Assembly: GCA_045125655.1 (NCBI GenBank)
Contig: JBGVNP010000224.1
Coordinates: forward strand, 1-22,955
DNA from: RGIG4608 sp045125655
Lineage (GTDB): Bacteria > Bacillota > Clostridia > Oscillospirales > CAG-272
Reading direction: 5' to 3'
Length of the DNA stretch: 22,955 nt
The position numbers were made by a program, and so were the translations under genes. How positions within the stretch are numbered: position 1 is the first letter of the stretch; every line of letters begins with the position of its first letter. A model generated the notes under the pieces. It was not told where the DNA came from. It ran no database searches and saw only the letters and a program-made list of their open reading frames with translations. Positions 16,633 to 22,955 of the stretch are shown here, one piece after another.

Positions 16633-17187
16633 ATGGCATCCAGTGCAATAGGAAGCAAGAAAAACGTAAAGATATTTGTTCTTTACCTTATGGAAAATAT
16701 AAACTATCCACTTGATTATGCAACACTTAACGATATCATTATGCAAACGGACTACGTTATGTATCTTGATTTTGCCGAGAGCTTTCACGAGATGATCGAC
16801 GCAGGTCTTATCGTAGAGGTTGAGGGAGTGGAAGAGAATCAGCCGATGTACGTGGCAAGTGAAAAGGGTAAGCACGTGGCAAGGGAACTCAATTCGGATA
16901 TACTCACGTCCATTCTTGATAAGAGCTTGTCAGCTGCTCTTCGCTATCTCGATTTCAAAAAGAGGGGCGTTGAGGCGAAGGCAATAATCGAAAAGCGCGA
17001 TGACGGCAGATATGAGATAGAATGCAGAATGATAGAGCAGGGCGAGATCATTTATTCCACCAAGGTGGTGGTTGATACTCTTGCACGCGCCGAGCGAATG
17101 AAGGAGAATTTCTACGGCAGACCCGAGGGAATTTATAAGGCAACTCTCGCACTTTTGGCGGGTAACGTCAACTTTTTGCTCGACTAA
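16633..17187 (+). CDS. DUF4364 family winged-helix protein
   Basis: Small cytoplasmic protein of a family widespread in Clostridia, with an N-terminal winged-helix-like region, probably a DNA-binding regulator; no target is known to me. ATG 16633 is chosen because GGAGG (16623-16627) precedes it by 5 nt. The 184-residue protein opens with the family-typical block KIFVLYLMENINYPLDYATL, followed by DYVMYLDFAESFHEMIDAGLI, which reads as helix-turn-helix plus wing. The C-terminal half (YEIECRMIEQGEIIYSTKVVV) is beta-rich and likely used for dimerisation or ligand binding. It sits immediately before a sigma-factor gene that has its own promoter. Family call from recognisable pattern; function inferred. 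Confidence 0.8.
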   Translation: MASSAIGSKKNVKIFVLYLMENINYPLDYATLNDIIMQTDYVMYLDFAESFHEMIDAGLIVEVEGVEENQPMYVASEKGKHVARELNSDILTSILDKSLSAALRYLDFKKRGVEAKAIIEKRDDGRYEIECRMIEQGEIIYSTKVVVDTLARAERMKENFYGRPEGIYKATLALLAGNVNFLLD

Positions 17188-17252
17188 TTTATGAACGCTT
17201 AATATTTTTGTTCAAAAAATATAAAAAAATCAAAAAAATCGACAAATTTTTG

Positions 17253-17280
17253 TTGACATTTTAGAAAAAAGTAGTATAAT
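17253..17280 (+). promoter_or_regulatory. Sigma-A promoter of the sigma-factor gene
   Basis: -35 TTGACA (17253-17258), 16-bp spacer, -10 TATAAT (17275-17280): consensus at both hexamers with a spacer one base short of optimum. The gene's ATG lies 33 bp beyond the -10 box. Confidence 0.85.
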
Positions 17281-17313
17281 CAATTATAGAAAGATATATT
17301 TTTGAGGCAATTA

Positions 17314-17892
17314 ATGGGTAATAAAAGAAATAATGACGTTGAAAAATTGATAAAACTCGTTATCGCGGGCGACTCTGACGCTTTTTCGGCGCTTGTTGAA
17401 CAGTATAATCCAATGCTCAAAAAGATTCTTTCAGCGTATACTACTGAAGAAATGTCCAAGGAAGACGTTGAGGATCTCGGTCAAGAGGAGCTTATTGCAT
17501 TTTACCGTGCGATAATCAATTTTGATGCAGATCAAAAGGACGTTGAATTTGGACTCTACGCAAAGATTTGCGTTACTAATAGCATGATTTCTTATAAGCG
17601 CGCAGCGGCTAAGAAATCGAACGAATCACTTATAGGCGACGAGGAGATGAATTCCATCACCGATCCCGACGGAGAGATACCCAAGTTTTTTGAAATGCGC
17701 GAGAGCGAGAGAGAGCTTGGAGAGCAGATTGAAAAAACTCTTTCGGGATATGAAAATCAAGTTTGGTCTTACTACGTCAACGGTTATTCCTCAAAAGAAA
17801 TTGCCACCAAGCTTAATTCAAGCGAAAAGTCAATCGATAATGCTATCTTCAGAATAAGACGAAAGTTAAAAACTCTGCTGATAGCAGATTGA
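17314..17892 (+). CDS. sigH: RNA polymerase sigma factor, SigH (Spo0H)-like
   Basis: Alternative sigma factor that redirects RNA polymerase; SigH proteins act at the transition to stationary phase and sporulation. ATG 17314 follows GAGG (17304-17307); an in-frame TTG at 17302 overlaps that site. The 192-residue protein has region 1.2/2 (GDSDAFSALVEQY ... DLGQEELIAFYRAIINFD) and region 4 (YENQVWSYYVNGYSSKEIA, then SSEKSIDNAIFRIRRKL). The segment SIDNA-R--RKL closely resembles the end of Bacillus SigH, which is somewhat longer (about 218 residues). SpoVA genes later in the window fit a spore-former. An ECF-type or other SigH-clade factor is the alternative. Confidence 0.8.
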   Translation: MGNKRNNDVEKLIKLVIAGDSDAFSALVEQYNPMLKKILSAYTTEEMSKEDVEDLGQEELIAFYRAIINFDADQKDVEFGLYAKICVTNSMISYKRAAAKKSNESLIGDEEMNSITDPDGEIPKFFEMRESERELGEQIEKTLSGYENQVWSYYVNGYSSKEIATKLNSSEKSIDNAIFRIRRKLKTLLIAD

Positions 17893-17989
17893 TATACCCA
17901 TTTAGCTTAAATAAAGCGCTCGTAAGAGAGATGGCGGTTAAAATCCGTCAGGGGCAATAAAAAATTCCAATCAAAGTGAGGACAAACCA

Positions 17990-18307
17990 ATGTACGAAAA
18001 CGAAGAAAAAGTTGTAGAAGCTACTGAATTTCAGGACGAGACCCTTGTCTGCAAGGATTGCGGAAAAGAATTCGTGTTTACAGCAGGTGAACAGGCATTC
18101 TACAAGGAAAAAGGCTTTTTGAACAAGCCCAAGGCATGCAAGGCTTGCCGCGATGCAAAGAAGAACGCTCAGAGAGAGCCCCGTGAATACTTCACAGTAG
18201 TTTGCTCCGAGTGCGGCGGCGAAGCTAAGGTAACGTTCCAGCCCTCTGAGGACAGACCTGTTTATTGTAGCGAGTGCTTTGCTAAGAGAAGACAACCCAG
18301 AGATTGA
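17990..18307 (+). CDS. Zinc-ribbon protein with four CxxC motifs
   Basis: Small (105 residues) cytoplasmic protein of unknown role, probably binding two zinc ions. The first knuckle pair is CKDCGKEF near residue 18 and CKACRDAKK near 54. The second is CSECGGEA near 70 and CSECFAKRR near 94. The first half resembles the probable zinc-binding (zinc-ribbon) family and the second half the CxxC-CxxC domain common in Firmicutes and gut bacteria. Its basic, Lys/Arg-rich spacing suits nucleic-acid or ribosome contact (inference). GTGAGG (17976-17981) is a weak but suitably placed ribosome binding site. No convincing promoter is seen in the 97-bp spacer, which holds a short hairpin (17932-17937 with 17945-17950). 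It may be read through from the sigma-factor gene. A strong terminator follows. Confidence 0.85.
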   Translation: MYENEEKVVEATEFQDETLVCKDCGKEFVFTAGEQAFYKEKGFLNKPKACKACRDAKKNAQREPREYFTVVCSECGGEAKVTFQPSEDRPVYCSECFAKRRQPRD

Positions 18308-18337
18308 TATACATTTTAATTAATATATATAGTTTCT

Positions 18338-18373
18338 AAAAAAAACAGGGAGCGTATGCTCCCTGTTTTTTTG
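18338..18373 (+). terminator. Rho-independent terminator after the zinc-ribbon gene
   Basis: ACAGGGAGC (18345-18353) pairs with GCTCCCTGT (18358-18366) around GTAT, extended by A/T pairs on both sides and followed by a run of T (18366-18372). The symmetric A-run also makes it usable on the minus strand. Confidence 0.93.
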
Positions 18374-18382
18374 TATCACGAA

Positions 18383-18405
18383 AACCCCGCCATGGTGGCG
18401 GGGTT
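18383..18405. repeat. GC-rich perfect hairpin, part of an intergenic hairpin cluster
   Basis: AACCCCGCCA (18383-18392) and TGGCGGGGTT (18396-18405) form a 10-bp stem with a 3-nt loop. It follows the previous terminator by only ten bases. TATAGGCTATGCCGATA comes soon after, and a similar GGGCTATGCCCG motif recurs near 18,690 beside another hairpin. The stretch 18,308-18,832 carries no gene I can support. Confidence 0.75.
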
Positions 18406-18467
18406 CCATATAGGCTATGCCGATAAGCAGAAACCGAATAAAAAGTAGGAGCAGAATGCTTTTGTGT

Positions 18468-18600
18468 CAAAGGCTCCCTTGTGTAAAGGGAGCTGGCAGC
18501 GAAGCTGACTGAGGGATTGTATTGCTTTGAATTTTTGCCTTTTTACAATCCCTCCGCCTCGCACTTGCTCGGCACCTCCCTTTACACAAGGGAGGCTTTG
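18468..18600. mobile_element. MITE-like inverted-repeat element (133 bp)
   Basis: The left arm (from 18468) begins CAAAGGCTCCCTTGTGTAAA and continues to GAGGGATTGTA. The reverse complement of the right arm (to 18600) begins CAAAGCCTCCCTTGTGTAAA and continues to GAGGGATTGTA. The two arms therefore match over about 50 bp with a few differences, and each arm also folds locally (GCTCCCTT with AAGGGAGC at 18473-18493). No coding capacity and no obvious target-site duplication. I recall closely similar sequences as abundant intergenic repeats in gut Clostridia, which fits a non-autonomous transposable element, but copy number cannot be seen from one window. Confidence 0.75.
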
Positions 18601-18607
18601 GTTTAGT

Positions 18608-18673
18608 CCCGCTCAAGCGGGTGTACGTAATAATTGCGCGGCTGACAGACCAATAAAAGACGCACTTGTGCGT
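18608..18673. repeat. Two small hairpins in the intergenic cluster
   Basis: CCCGC-TCAA-GCGGG (18608-18621) and ACGCAC-TT-GTGCGT (18660-18673) are short perfect palindromes separated by 38 bp of unassigned sequence. They lie between the MITE-like element and the terminator-like hairpin at 18,711. Confidence 0.6.
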
Positions 18674-18710
18674 AGCCTGTAGTATTAGGGCTATGCCCGA
18701 AACTGAAATA

Positions 18711-18735
18711 CCACCCGCTGTGCGGGTGGATTTTT
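18711..18735 (+). terminator. Terminator-like hairpin upstream of the MATE gene
   Basis: CCACCCGC (18711-18718) pairs with GCGGGTGG (18722-18729) around TGT, followed by ATTTTTATTG. No gene on the plus strand lies just upstream, so it may belong to the intergenic repeat unit rather than act as a gene terminator. Confidence 0.6.
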
Positions 18736-18774
18736 ATTGTTAAAAAATAAACTATAAAATCTTTTCAAAACTCC

Positions 18775-18803
18775 TTGAAAATCTCTTTGCATTGTGCTAT
18801 AAT
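18775..18803 (+). promoter_or_regulatory. Sigma-A promoter of the MATE transporter gene
   Basis: -35 TTGAAA (18775-18780), 17-bp spacer, -10 TATAAT (18798-18803) preceded by TGC (extended -10). The leader to the chosen GTG start is about 23 nt. Confidence 0.88.
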
Positions 18804-18832
18804 TTAGGGACTTTGAAAAGGAGATGAGATTA

Positions 18833-20206
18833 GTGGCACTTTTTTCAAAAAGGAACATTGGTATAATTGAAGGCCCCGTGCTTTCCAATATGTTCAAATA
18901 TGCTTTACCCATAATGCTTGCAAACGTTCTCCAGCTGTTTTACAGCTCGGCTGATATAATGATACTTTCGCAGTTTTGCTCCGACCCAAACGCTCGCGGA
19001 TCGGTAGGATGCACAGGCGCTCTTATTAATTTGATATTCGGTGTATTTATCGGTCTTGGTGCAGGTGTTTCCGTAACCTTGGCGCAAAGCATTGGAGCGG
19101 GAGACAAGGAAAAATCATCCAAGATAGTACACACAGCATTTTGCCTTGCTGTTGTGCTTGGTGTGTTTGTAACCGTATTCGGCATTTTGATGACCGAGCC
19201 TTTATTAATGCTTAACAATACCTTACCCGAGTTTTTTGACGGAGCAAGTCTTTACGTTAAAATCTTCTTTTGCGGTTCGATAGCCAATTTGATTTATAAC
19301 TTCTTTTCGGGAATTCTTCGCTCGCGCGGAGATACCGTTCGTCCGTTGCTTTTTTCTATGGTTGGCGGAGTTGTCAATGTGCTTTTGAACTTTATATTCG
19401 TAAAGTTTTTCAATATGGGAGTTGAAGGCGTTGCGATAGCTACTATTATTTCACAATTCATATCGGCTACACTTGTTATAATACACATGTTGAAGCTCGA
19501 GGATGAGTGCCGTCTTGATTTTAAAAAGCTTGGCTTTGATATTCCATCACTTAAACAGCTCTTTAAAATCGGATTGCCTGCAGGAATCCAAGGCTCGTTA
19601 TTCTCGTTATCCAATATGGTATTGCAGTGGGGATATAACTCGTTGCAGGTTCCTGCGATTGTAAACGCTAACAGTGCGGCGATGTATATTGACGGTTATA
19701 TATATAATATTCTTAATGCCTTTTATCATACCTGCCTTACGTTTTGCTCACAAAACTTTGGTGCGAGAAAATTTGATAGAGTTAAAAAGGTATGCTTTTC
19801 GGGAGTTTTCTTGGCGAGCGTTATCGGATTGACGTTGGGCGTTGCCGTTGTGGTTTTTGCCGAGCCTCTTTTGAGCGTTTTCAAGGTTACTGAAGAAGAG
19901 CTTGGATATGCAAAGACTCGACTTATCATAATAGGACTTCCGTATTTCCTCTGCGGAATTATGGAGGTGGGATCGGCGCTGTTGCGCTCTATAGGGCACT
20001 CATTTAAATCCCTTATAATAACCTTTATCGGCTCGTGCTTGCTTAGAGTAGTTTGGGTGTTTACTGTCTTTATAAGTTTTAACCAAATAGAGGTTTTGTA
20101 CTTGTCGTATCCTATATCTTGGCTTGTGACAGCAATCACACTACTCGTTATGTTCTTCTTCTGCTATAAAAGAGAAAAGAAAATGATGATGATAGAGTTG
20201 AAATAA
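18833..20206 (+). CDS. MATE family efflux transporter
   Basis: Membrane exporter that uses a cation gradient to expel drugs or metabolites. The protein has about twelve hydrophobic helices in two repeats. The N-terminal segment GPVLSNMFKYALPIMLANVLQ, with the following FYSSADIMILSQF, is typical, and the second repeat begins near SLKQLFKIGLPAGIQGSLF. The ribosome binding site decides the start: AAGGAG (18818-18823) abuts an ATG at 18824 with no spacing, but precedes the in-frame GTG at 18833 by 9 nt. GTG 18833 (457 residues) is therefore preferred; ATG 18824 would add three residues. It is monocistronic, with a strong promoter and a strong terminator. Substrate cannot be predicted. Confidence 0.92.
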   Translation: MALFSKRNIGIIEGPVLSNMFKYALPIMLANVLQLFYSSADIMILSQFCSDPNARGSVGCTGALINLIFGVFIGLGAGVSVTLAQSIGAGDKEKSSKIVHTAFCLAVVLGVFVTVFGILMTEPLLMLNNTLPEFFDGASLYVKIFFCGSIANLIYNFFSGILRSRGDTVRPLLFSMVGGVVNVLLNFIFVKFFNMGVEGVAIATIISQFISATLVIIHMLKLEDECRLDFKKLGFDIPSLKQLFKIGLPAGIQGSLFSLSNMVLQWGYNSLQVPAIVNANSAAMYIDGYIYNILNAFYHTCLTFCSQNFGARKFDRVKKVCFSGVFLASVIGLTLGVAVVVFAEPLLSVFKVTEEELGYAKTRLIIIGLPYFLCGIMEVGSALLRSIGHSFKSLIITFIGSCLLRVVWVFTVFISFNQIEVLYLSYPISWLVTAITLLVMFFFCYKREKKMMMIELK

Positions 20207-20207
20207 C

Positions 20208-20244
20208 AAACAGGACAGCTTGATTACTTAAGCTGTCCTGTTTT
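20208..20244 (+). terminator. Terminator of the MATE gene
   Basis: ACAGGACAGCTT (20210-20221) pairs with AAGCTGTCCTGT (20230-20241) around an 8-nt loop, extended by A/T pairs and followed by TTTTATTATC. It starts two bases after the stop codon. Confidence 0.93.
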
Positions 20245-20249
20245 ATTAT

Positions 20250-22072
20250 CATTCCTCACCGATGAAAAGGTAGTGCAGAGGATCTCACAAAAGGTATATG
20301 AAACCGACAAGGGCTTGTGGAACACGATCAAGAAATGGTTTGAAAACCTTGTAGCAAAGCTCAAAAAGCTCTTTGCCGACCTCGACCCACAGAGCGAGAA
20401 CGGACGAATCGTGCGAGAGATGGGCGATAGACTCGATTCCGTAAGACAGATGTGGGCGGATATGGTCATTGAGGCGGGGACAATCACAACCGAGGCAACA
20501 CAGGAGCAGGTTAAGAACTCGCGTAAAGACCTTGAAAAGCTCGATGCCGACTATCTCTCCGCAGTAGAGCGAGGAGATATGGAAGCGGCGCAGAAGATGG
20601 TTGATGAGGCGGCGAAGAAGGCGGGATACAATGTCAAGGCTTATCACGGAACGCCCAATGAAGTGTTTACCGAGTTTAAAGATGAGAAAATCGGGTCAAA
20701 TACCGACACTGGGATTTTCGGACACGGATTTTATTTTAGCACTGACAAAGATACAGCGGTTGTATATGCAACAGAAAAAGGAAATATAATGCCTGTATAT
20801 TTGGACTTGGGAAAGGTTTGGTGGGCTGTAGCTCACAGAAATATCAACGATGTTGCTGCGGAACTTGAAATGGACGAAAGTGCACTTGTTTTGAGAGGGT
20901 ATGGTGGCAAAGGGCGAATCGTTACACCTACTATGCCACAAGCACGTCAGTTTACTTCACATTTGCAAAATAAAGGATATAATTCCGTAGTTGTGCAACA
21001 CGGTAAAGGTAACTATGAAATTGTTATTTTTAATTCTAATCGCATAAAATCTTCTGATCCTGTAACCTACGATGACGGAGGAAACGTAATCCCCTTGTCG
21101 CAGAGGTTTAATGAGGAGAATGAGGATATTAGGCATTCCGTCAAAAAAATCGTTGACGAAAACGGCAACGATTATGGTATGGGTGTTTATCTTGACTCAA
21201 CATTGCTTTCTGATCTCACCGAGAGTGAGCGCATTGAAATGGTCAAGGAATATGTAAAAGAGCTTGGCGGGAAATCATTTACTGCTTTTGACAGTAATCA
21301 CAACGCTATCGATATACATATTGCTGAACCAAAGGCAAAATATCGCAACAAAAACGGCAAAAAGGTTTTGGTCAACAAGGACTTGGTCGGATATCAAAAA
21401 AGCATAAAGCAAGAGTCTATTGCTTTGGTTGATGAATTGATATTAACTTCTAAATATACGAACAAACTGCCTGCTGCATATCCACACGGGTGGTTAGACA
21501 ACTATGGTCAAAATGATTGGGAATATTGGACAACATATCTTCAAGATAAAGAAAACACCATTTGGAAGGCAACACTAAATATTGCAACTACCGCAAATGG
21601 TGAAAAAATCTTGTATGATATTGTTCCAATAGAAAAAGTGGAGGGGTCCGTAACATCGGACACCACTGCCACTAATAACAATATATCACAAACCGAACCA
21701 ATTGTCAACACAAATTCCGAAAATTTTTCCGAAATCTTAAATTCCCGCAAAACTGTCGACCCCATCACATCGAGAGAGGAGCTTGCAAAGGCGCTCTCAA
21801 AGGTGGCAAAGGGTGAGGACAGAGCAATCGTTGAGTCCTACAAAGCCAACGTCAACTTGATAAAGGGTGAAACTGCAAGACTCGAATCTCTCCGCAAGGA
21901 AATAGATGAGATCAAATACAAAAAGAGCATCACCTATGAGGGCAGAGAACTATCCGTGAAGGAGTTTGAACAGATCGCCTACACAAGAGCCGAGGAGACG
22001 GGAATTGAGGCCGAGAGAGTGAAATTTAAAGAACAATCATTATATAAAAAAGACCACGACAAAAAGTCGTGA
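20250..22072 (+). pseudogene. Truncated mobile-element polyvalent protein with ADP-ribosyltransferase-like domain
   Basis: About 600 open codons, in frame from just after the MATE stop, without a credible start: GTG 20273 has only a poorly spaced AAAAGG before it and no promoter follows the upstream terminator. The protein starts mid-domain in a charged helical stretch (LWNTIKKWFENLVAKLKKLF). Counting from GTG 20273, an ART-PolyVal-like domain covers about 120-275: KAYHGTPNEVFTEF, FGHGFYFSTD and YEIVIFNSNRIKS supply a plausible His-Tyr-Glu triad. The linker RFNEENEDIRHS precedes a second conserved region (about 290-470; GWLDNYGQNDWEYWT, GEKILYDIVPI) resembling domains of large phage/ICE 'polyvalent' proteins. 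The end is a charged coiled-coil-like stretch. The last codons and stop lie inside the neighbouring terminator. Best read as a fragment cut at both ends; toxin activity is not established. Confidence 0.75.
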
Positions 22073-22081
22073 TCTTTTTTT
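22045..22081. terminator. Bidirectional terminator between the polyvalent remnant and spoVAE
   Basis: CACGAC (22055-22060, extended outward by AAAGA with one mismatch) pairs with GTCGTG (22066-22071) around AAAAA. T-runs follow on both strands. It starts only a few bases beyond the spoVAE stop on the minus strand, so it is most likely the spoVA operon terminator. The plus-strand open frame ends inside it. Confidence 0.88.
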
Positions 22082-22448
22082 ATTTCTGCCCCTTACCTTT
22101 AGCAAAGAGTGCGGCAATATATCCAAAGCAAAGGGCGGCGGTAGTGCCGCCTGCGGCGGCTTGGAGACCACCCGTTAGCGCGCCGAGGAGTCCCTTTTCC
22201 TCAACTGCCTCGCGCACGCCCTTTGAAATAGTATAACCGAATCCCGTCAATGGCACGGTCGCGCCTGCTCCAACAAATTCAGCAAGCGGTTTGTATAATC
22301 CAAGAGCGCCGAGAATAACCCCCGCCACCACGTAAGCAACCAGAATGCGCGCTGGCGTGAGGCGCGTTTTGTCAATTAAAAGTTGCGCTATAAGGCAGAG
22401 CAATCCACCCACCACAAAGGACAAAATATATTTCTTAATATCCATCAT
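22080..22448 (-). CDS. spoVAE: Stage V sporulation protein AE (SpoVAE)
   Basis: Small membrane subunit of the SpoVA channel that moves dipicolinic acid and Ca2+ into the forespore and releases them at germination. The 122-residue protein has several hydrophobic helices (SFVVGGLLCLIAQLL, ARILVAYVVAGVILGALGL, then LCFGYIAALFAKG). It contains the conserved block GAGATVPLTGFGYTISKGV followed by a Gly/Ala-rich loop. It overlaps the spoVAD stop codon (ATGATG), so the two are translationally coupled; either ATG 22448 or the adjacent ATG 22445 could start it. The usual spoVAC-spoVAD-spoVAE order is consistent. The strand carries clearly more G+C than most of the window. Confidence 0.93.
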   Translation of the reverse strand: MMDIKKYILSFVVGGLLCLIAQLLIDKTRLTPARILVAYVVAGVILGALGLYKPLAEFVGAGATVPLTGFGYTISKGVREAVEEKGLLGALTGGLQAAAGGTTAALCFGYIAALFAKGKGQK

Positions 22449-22955
22449 TCTACCTCGCCTTCAAGCATTATAAGATGAGCTATCGCAGGAATGGACTGTC
22501 CCTGCTTCAAGCTCGAAGGACTCATCATCGCTCCCGTTCCGATAACGAGGGCATTTTTTATCTCTCCCGATCTGAGCTTTGGGATTATATACGATGCAAG
22601 CACCACGGCAGAGCATCCGCATCCCGAGCCGCCCGCGTGCTTGTCCTGCCGCTCAAGATCGTAGATCATAACGCCGCAGTCGCGGTGATTTTTTCTTATG
22701 TCGATCCCATCCGAGAGAAGCAGCTCGCAGAGTATGTCTCCGCCCTCGCGCCCAAGGTCGCCCGTCACTATCATATCAAAATCCTCGGGCAAGCGCCGAC
22801 TCTCCGAGAAATACCTTCTCAGCGTGTCAGCCGCGGCGGGTGCCATAGCCGCGCCCATGTTCGACGCGTCGCTGATGCCCATTTCTACCACGATCCCCGC
22901 AAGCGCCTCGCAGACTCTCACGCGCCCCTCGCGGCAGATCATAAACGCGCCCGCT
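22445..22955 (-). CDS. spoVAD: Stage V sporulation protein AD (SpoVAD), 5'-partial
   Basis: SpoVAD is the dipicolinic-acid-binding, thiolase-fold subunit on the forespore membrane. The frame is open to the window edge (the ATG at 22942 is internal: AGAF precedes it), so about 169 C-terminal residues are visible. Recognisable family blocks are SDASNMGAAMAPAAADTL near the start of the visible part, DMIVTGDLGREGGDIL, the turn DCGVMIYDLERQDKHAGGSG, and GCGCSAVVLASYI. The C-terminal tail ends MLEGEVE and its TGA overlaps the spoVAE start. It belongs to a spoVA operon whose other genes lie beyond the window end. Confidence 0.95.
   Translation of the reverse strand, partial: AGAFMICREGRVRVCEALAGIVVEMGISDASNMGAAMAPAAADTLRRYFSESRRLPEDFDMIVTGDLGREGGDILCELLLSDGIDIRKNHRDCGVMIYDLERQDKHAGGSGCGCSAVVLASYIIPKLRSGEIKNALVIGTGAMMSPSSLKQGQSIPAIAHLIMLEGEVE

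Noticed and set aside
17893..17989. A riboswitch or small RNA upstream of the zinc-ribbon gene (hairpin 17932-17950)
   Set aside because: The stem has only six pairs including one G-U, and the sequence matches no riboswitch consensus I know.
20245..22448. A toxin-antitoxin or defence system built from the ART-domain gene and its neighbours
   Set aside because: No partner gene accompanies it; the neighbours are a MATE transporter and spoVA sporulation genes, and the ART gene lacks a start and own promoter.
1..22955. tRNA, rRNA or CRISPR arrays
   Set aside because: No cloverleaf, rRNA-like or regularly spaced direct-repeat structure was seen on either strand.

Overview
The window looks like chromosomal DNA from an anaerobic, spore-forming, starch-degrading member of the Clostridia, probably a gut bacterium. 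The evidence is diderm-free architecture (all exported starch proteins are lipoproteins with lipoboxes), strong AGGAGG-type ribosome binding sites, sigma-A promoters with 16-17 bp spacers, a SigH-like sigma factor, SpoVAD/SpoVAE genes, and a 133-bp inverted-repeat element resembling ones I recall from the intergenic DNA of gut Clostridia. Genus or species cannot be decided from this sequence alone. Most of the window is moderately AT-rich; the last ~900 bp (spoVA genes) are clearly richer in G+C.

Layout. Positions 1-11,925 hold a plus-strand starch/maltodextrin locus: a type I pullulanase (5' end outside the window), a 732-residue starch-binding lipoprotein, a GH13 alpha-amylase lipoprotein, then a maltodextrin ABC importer (binding lipoprotein, MalF, MalG, MsmX-type ATPase). 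Outside the cell the two GH13 enzymes would cut alpha-1,6 and alpha-1,4 bonds while the modular lipoprotein holds the glucan. The importer would then take up the maltodextrins. There are at least three transcription units: pullulanase-lipoprotein (ends at a strong hairpin near 4,715), amylase (promoter 4786-4814), and malE-malF-malG-msmX (near-perfect promoter 6622-6650). Three hairpins separate malE from malF. No dedicated transcriptional regulator is present.

Positions 11,889-16,475 hold housekeeping genes: groES-groEL (minus strand, sharing a bidirectional terminator with the importer operon and with no CIRCE operator), an AGCS-family sodium:amino acid symporter (plus), and homoserine dehydrogenase (minus), whose terminator hairpin lies inside the end of the symporter gene. 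Positions 16,565-18,373 hold a DUF4364 winged-helix protein, a SigH-like sigma factor and a four-CxxC zinc-ribbon protein (plus).

Positions 18,374-18,740 are non-coding and packed with hairpins around a MITE-like inverted-repeat element. A MATE transporter follows. Between its terminator and the spoVA terminator lies an orphan open frame of about 600 codons. It encodes part of a mobile-element 'polyvalent' protein with an ADP-ribosyltransferase-like domain. It has no convincing start, and its last residues are encoded by the neighbouring terminator, so it is best read as a fragment left by a phage or integrative element. The window ends in spoVAE and part of spoVAD (minus strand).

I did not find a clear new multi-gene defence or mobile system. 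The items most worth a second look are the mobile-protein remnant, the modular starch-binding lipoprotein, the structured malE-malF spacer, the hairpin/MITE cluster and the CIRCE-less groESL promoter region.
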